Part shown: in pieces, positions 39,650 to 42,615 of the stretch | Numbering within the stretch: the first letter of the stretch is position 1 | How the letters are laid out: the number at the start of each line of letters is the position of its first letter | NCBI GenBank assembly: GCA_964347025.1 | Contig: CAYFWU010000008.1 | Span: forward strand, 1-42,615 | Length of the DNA: 42,615 nt | Direction of reading: 5' to 3' | Origin: CS3-C152 sp964347025 | GTDB lineage: Archaea > Aenigmatarchaeota > Aenigmatarchaeia > QMZP01 > QMZT01 | Position numbers and translations under genes: made by a program | Notes under the pieces: model-generated | Databases searched by the model: none | Seen by the model: the letters and a program-made list of their open reading frames with translations, nothing else | Told to the model about the DNA's origin: nothing

Positions 39650-41554
39650 CTAAAGCTCCATTCTTCTCCTTCTTACCTTTCTTTTGATTTTTTCCCAAAT
39701 AGCGTCCAGTTTTTCTTTTCTTGCCGTTGGCCTTCCTTCATATGCTGGTATACCCGGTTTTATTTCCCTCTTGAACAAATGTTTCAGGCGTCTTTTCTGT
39801 TCCTCGATTATCATTTCCTTAAGGAACTTTGATAACATCTTCTTGTAGAACAGGAACATTGCAACAGCAATCACCACGACAACAAGTATCGAAATTATTA
39901 TCATGTTCTGGCTCAGGCCCATGAAATATATTTTCCCGCCCAATTGATCAAGCAGGTGTTTCGCATCCAAAAGGGTTTGATACCCCTCTATCACTCTGTC
40001 CTGTCTCTGAAGGATAAGACTCTTGTTTATTTTATCATTTACGGATTCTATCAAATTCCTTTCTTCTGTTAAGGGCTCTACTATCTTGAGATCATTATTT
40101 ACCTGTTCCAACAGTAAGTTATAGGCATTTTCAACAATATCTTTCGTGGAGCTGATGACTGATTTATATCCTTCTATCACCTGTTTCGCTTTCTCCACCG
40201 ATTCTTCGTAATCTCCCGAGTTAAATAAATCCCCTGCTTCTTCGAGCAGCTCATCCGTAGTGAGTAGGATCAATTCGGGGTCTCTTACCTCCAATTCGAA
40301 TTCCTTTGCATTTTCTACAACCCCTTCTGCCTCTTTTTTCTTCGAATTGGCCTCGCCCAGAAGGAATTTCGCCTGCCCTTTCAATGTTTTTGCAACCGTT
40401 AAGGTTGTGATTTTCGTGGTTTCCACAGTCCCGGATTTCGCGACCAAGGAGAGGGAGTAGACTTGTTCAAAGGCGTCCGTTGGTAAGGAAATCATAACAG
40501 AATAGCTTTTTGATTCCCTGATCCCTATGTCCTGCGCATGCGGCGTGACAGAAACCCATTTTTCGGGTATGCCATAGACATCAAGGCTTGTACTAGAGGC
40601 CTTCGCATTCCCTGTGTTTTCGATCTCAGCTTTAAACCTTATTATTTCTCCTGGAGTTGCCTCAATATAATCTGGGGCGGTAATGGTTAGCTGCGGGCTT
40701 GGAGGAACTGCAGGGCCAGGAGCACCGCCTGGGACGGAAGGCTGCGTTGATTTGACGTAAAACTGAGGACTGTTTGCCCTCTTTATGTTCTCATCACTGG
40801 GGTATTTAACAGCTACAATGAAATAATATGTCCCGGGGTTTTGATTAACTGTCACGGTTTTTGTGTAATTCAACCACTCGGTTACCGCCTTCCATGAGCA
40901 TCCGTAGTTGTTGTAGGCGGGACCGCACTGGTAACTGGGGTTTGAATTTATACAATAACATATCTGTATGTCTGTCGTTTCAGTGGGGTAGATCTTATGA
41001 ATAGATATATCCACCTGGAGGGATTCCCCTGGATACAGGCTTGAGGGATTTATGTTAACGATCTCGATATCGTCTATGGGATTCGTCGTGTTCACGTGGA
41101 TCTTCAAAGTAGTTGTGTTCCATCTCCCATCGCTCAGCGAATATGCATAAGTGGGGACGTTATACGTCCCGCCATCATAACCCATACCTGCCGGAACGTA
41201 AACCCTCAGTGTCACGTTTTTATACGTATATCTGGGCAAGAACATCGAATAATCATCCTGGTAGTACGTCCCGTTCGGGGTTTCGTTGACGAATTTAACG
41301 AAATTGTTGGTGTCTGATTTGTTCAGGTAAACCGATATATCCTGGGAATTACTCTGGGAAAGCGTGAGGTTCTCGAAAAAATAGTAGTCTTCACCAATAA
41401 CTATTTCAGGATACTGGAGAGATAAATTCAACATCTCAATGCCGATTACCGTTGCATTGATGACCGTGCTCCCCGTGCTTGGCTGGGCACAGACATTGAC
41501 GTTTGAAAGGGAAACCAGTAAAAATATCAGGCCTAAGAGAGCAACTGTTTTCAT
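39650..41554 (-). CDS. Secreted surface protein with NEW3-like domain, helical stalk and C-terminal anchor
   Basis: 634 residues. A signal peptide (about 1-23) precedes an N-glycosylation-rich beta domain with Cys-containing inserts (CYCINSNPSYQCG). A Gly/Pro-rich linker near 270-285 leads to a NEW3/CARDB-like domain (285-380: IENTGNAKASSTSLDVYG). A helical stalk (395-550) follows, then one membrane helix (about 551-573) and a strongly basic cytosolic tail (KIKRKVRRRRMEL). The order (ectodomain, NEW3, stalk, helix, basic tail) repeats that of the 1306-residue protein at 8542. It is probably a cell-envelope component. It lies 34 bp downstream of a second anchored protein. Confidence 0.82.
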   Translation of the reverse strand: MKTVALLGLIFLLVSLSNVNVCAQPSTGSTVINATVIGIEMLNLSLQYPEIVIGEDYYFFENLTLSQSNSQDISVYLNKSDTNNFVKFVNETPNGTYYQDDYSMFLPRYTYKNVTLRVYVPAGMGYDGGTYNVPTYAYSLSDGRWNTTTLKIHVNTTNPIDDIEIVNINPSSLYPGESLQVDISIHKIYPTETTDIQICYCINSNPSYQCGPAYNNYGCSWKAVTEWLNYTKTVTVNQNPGTYYFIVAVKYPSDENIKRANSPQFYVKSTQPSVPGGAPGPAVPPSPQLTITAPDYIEATPGEIIRFKAEIENTGNAKASSTSLDVYGIPEKWVSVTPHAQDIGIRESKSYSVMISLPTDAFEQVYSLSLVAKSGTVETTKITTLTVAKTLKGQAKFLLGEANSKKKEAEGVVENAKEFELEVRDPELILLTTDELLEEAGDLFNSGDYEESVEKAKQVIEGYKSVISSTKDIVENAYNLLLEQVNNDLKIVEPLTEERNLIESVNDKINKSLILQRQDRVIEGYQTLLDAKHLLDQLGGKIYFMGLSQNMIIISILVVVVIAVAMFLFYKKMLSKFLKEMIIEEQKRRLKHLFKREIKPGIPAYEGRPTARKEKLDAIWEKIKRKVRRRRMEL

Positions 41555-41588
41555 ATAAAGAAGTTTAGATCACTTTCATATAAAATTT

Positions 41589-42146
41589 CTATCTTTTTCT
41601 CTTCTTCAAAAACACAACAAGTAGTATCACTATTATAATTATTACAACTACGACTCCCGTAACTATGGGCTTAATGTCCATGGGGTTTACGTGAACAGAG
41701 AAAGTGTACGGTTCATTTATTGTCGCTGCCCCTATCTTTATGCTGTTGAGTATCCCTCCGGAGTATATCACTTTCTCTGGATTCCATTCTATTAATGTGG
41801 GGGCGGTGAACTTTATGCAGACCACCTTGCAGGAGGAACTATCATCCGAAAGGCACGTCTGTGTTATACAGGCTCTCCTGGCCTGAGTCTCCTGCGGGCA
41901 GTCTATGGGATCAAGAGTGAAATCATTCGGGGTTACCTCAGCTGTTAAGGGTTCCAGATCGCCTGTTGTTGACACGTGATACGTTCCTCCTTCCTGCGTG
42001 GCGTAGATCCATATATCGCACATCTCCGTTGTTTCGCCCGCAGATAACGTGATTCCTCCCTTTCCCAGTGATATACCAGCCTCGGCAGGTCTGGCTGTTA
42101 AAAAAATCATTAAAAATAAAAGAATTGCGAATAAACCCCTCTTCAT
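41589..42146 (-). CDS. Secreted protein with C-terminal membrane anchor
   Basis: 185 residues. Signal peptide 1-23 (ending AEA), a beta-rich ectodomain with several Cys (DCPQET, ACITQTC, SCKVVC) likely to form disulfides, then a membrane helix (about 159-180) and a short KKRKR tail. No family recognised. Co-directional with the 634-residue surface protein and probably co-transcribed; divergent from the MinD-like gene. Confidence 0.8.
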   Translation of the reverse strand: MKRGLFAILLFLMIFLTARPAEAGISLGKGGITLSAGETTEMCDIWIYATQEGGTYHVSTTGDLEPLTAEVTPNDFTLDPIDCPQETQARRACITQTCLSDDSSSCKVVCIKFTAPTLIEWNPEKVIYSGGILNSIKIGAATINEPYTFSVHVNPMDIKPIVTGVVVVIIIIVILLVVFLKKRKR

Positions 42147-42229
42147 AGTAGTAAGTTTGGCGTCCCTATTTAAAAAAGTTTACAGTGGCTCTTTAAGCCA
42201 TTTTTAAAATTAAAAAACAAAATTTTGTA

Positions 42230-42615
42230 ATGGTCAGAATAATCTCTGTAGTTTCAGGTAAGGGAGGCGTTGGTAAGACAACGCTCGTTGCGAATCTCGG
42301 GGCATATCTATCCTCGATAGGTAAGGACGTTCTTATAGTTGACGGGAATCTCTCGGGAGCGAACCTGGGTTTGCATTTGGATCTACCCGATGAATATCCC
42401 TTTTCTTTGAACAGAGTTATAAAGGGTGAAATCCAACCCTCTCAGGCGATATACAAACATTTCTTGGGTTTCGATATACTCCCTGCCTCAATCACTGATA
42501 TGCATATAAATCCCAGAAGGTTCAAAAGTATACTCAAAAACTTATTCAAGAATTTATCGAAAAGAAGGGATTTCATAATAATAGATTCTGCCCCTGGCAT
42601 CACTCATGAGGCCCT
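42230..42615 (+). CDS. MinD/ParA-type P-loop ATPase (3' end outside the window)
   Basis: Only the first 128 codons are present. The deviant Walker A KGGVGKTTLVANLG near the N terminus, the switch segment LIVDGNLSGANLG and a DSAPGI Walker B-like motif identify the MinD/Mrp/ParA family. Such ATPases position division or chemosensory machinery on membranes. Here, with two ftsZ genes in the window, a division role is plausible, but the archaeal MinD target is unknown. A TTTTTAAAATT sequence upstream could be the TATA region. Confidence 0.9.
   Translation, partial: MVRIISVVSGKGGVGKTTLVANLGAYLSSIGKDVLIVDGNLSGANLGLHLDLPDEYPFSLNRVIKGEIQPSQAIYKHFLGFDILPASITDMHINPRRFKSILKNLFKNLSKRRDFIIIDSAPGITHEA

Overview
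The window is archaeal chromosomal DNA. It encodes RNA polymerase subunit D with an Fe-S domain, Spt5/NusG beside SecE, an RNase P protein of the Rpp21 type, an EMC3/TMCO1-like insertase, two FtsZ paralogues (the second in the classic ftsZ1-secE-spt5 order), a bifunctional PGI/PMI, tRNA genes without encoded CCA and with bulge-helix-bulge (BHB) introns, TATA boxes, and GGTGA-type ribosome binding sites. The class II lysyl-tRNA synthetase, the broken ribosomal-operon synteny and many lineage-specific small proteins suggest an uncultivated DPANN or deep euryarchaeal lineage. I cannot place it more precisely from the sequence. No transposase, CRISPR array or prophage is visible.

Layout. 1-6132: end of a DUF151 nuclease-like gene, a cytoplasmic 8-blade PQQ-type propeller, then a secretion ATPase and its TadC-like membrane platform. 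6132-6344: tRNA-His with two introns. 6391-8429 (minus): a phospholipase D-like exported protein and lysS. 8542-13644: a 1306-residue secreted, sequon-rich surface protein, HtpX and a small coiled-coil protein. 13667-16031 (minus): a Cys-rich protein, a PflX-type radical SAM protein and a GGDEF protein. 16214-17927: a small conserved protein and a MATE exporter. 17915-20893 (minus): DUF3467, a site-2 protease, an HD phosphohydrolase, a TrpF-like protein and an intron-bearing tRNA-Leu. 20954-22394: rpoD, a small membrane protein, a winged-helix protein and an intron-bearing tRNA-Gln. 22392-24023 (minus): a pilin-like protein and ftsZ2. 24024-24482: a structured, AT-rich gap. 24492-27857: an operon-like run of three unrecognised proteins and three membrane proteins. 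27909-28519: RNase P protein and a small membrane protein. 28529-32687 (minus): apt-serS-pgi/pmi-adkA-EMC3. 32726-36460: endonuclease IV, RNase H, Dph6, a phosphoesterase and a zinc-binding protein. 36500-37336: hairpins, tRNA-Ile with an intron, and FKBP. 37762-39638: ftsZ1-secE-spt5. 39650-42146 (minus): two surface proteins anchored at the C terminus. 42230-end: start of a MinD/ParA ATPase.

The most striking content is in the RNA genes. All four tRNA genes are interrupted. Three have D-loop introns, tRNA-His has a second intron in the T-loop, and tRNA-Gln has a canonical 37/38 intron. The D-loop introns of tRNA-His and tRNA-Ile are both 31 nt, sit at the same site and match at 27 of 31 positions, so an intron appears to have spread between isoacceptors. 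Both tRNA genes that have a co-directional gene downstream (Leu before the TrpF-like gene, Ile before FKBP) are joined to it by a single T before the ATG. 3'-end maturation of the tRNA would therefore leave a nearly leaderless mRNA. The tRNA-Leu anticodon reads AAG, an A34 anticodon not expected in archaea.
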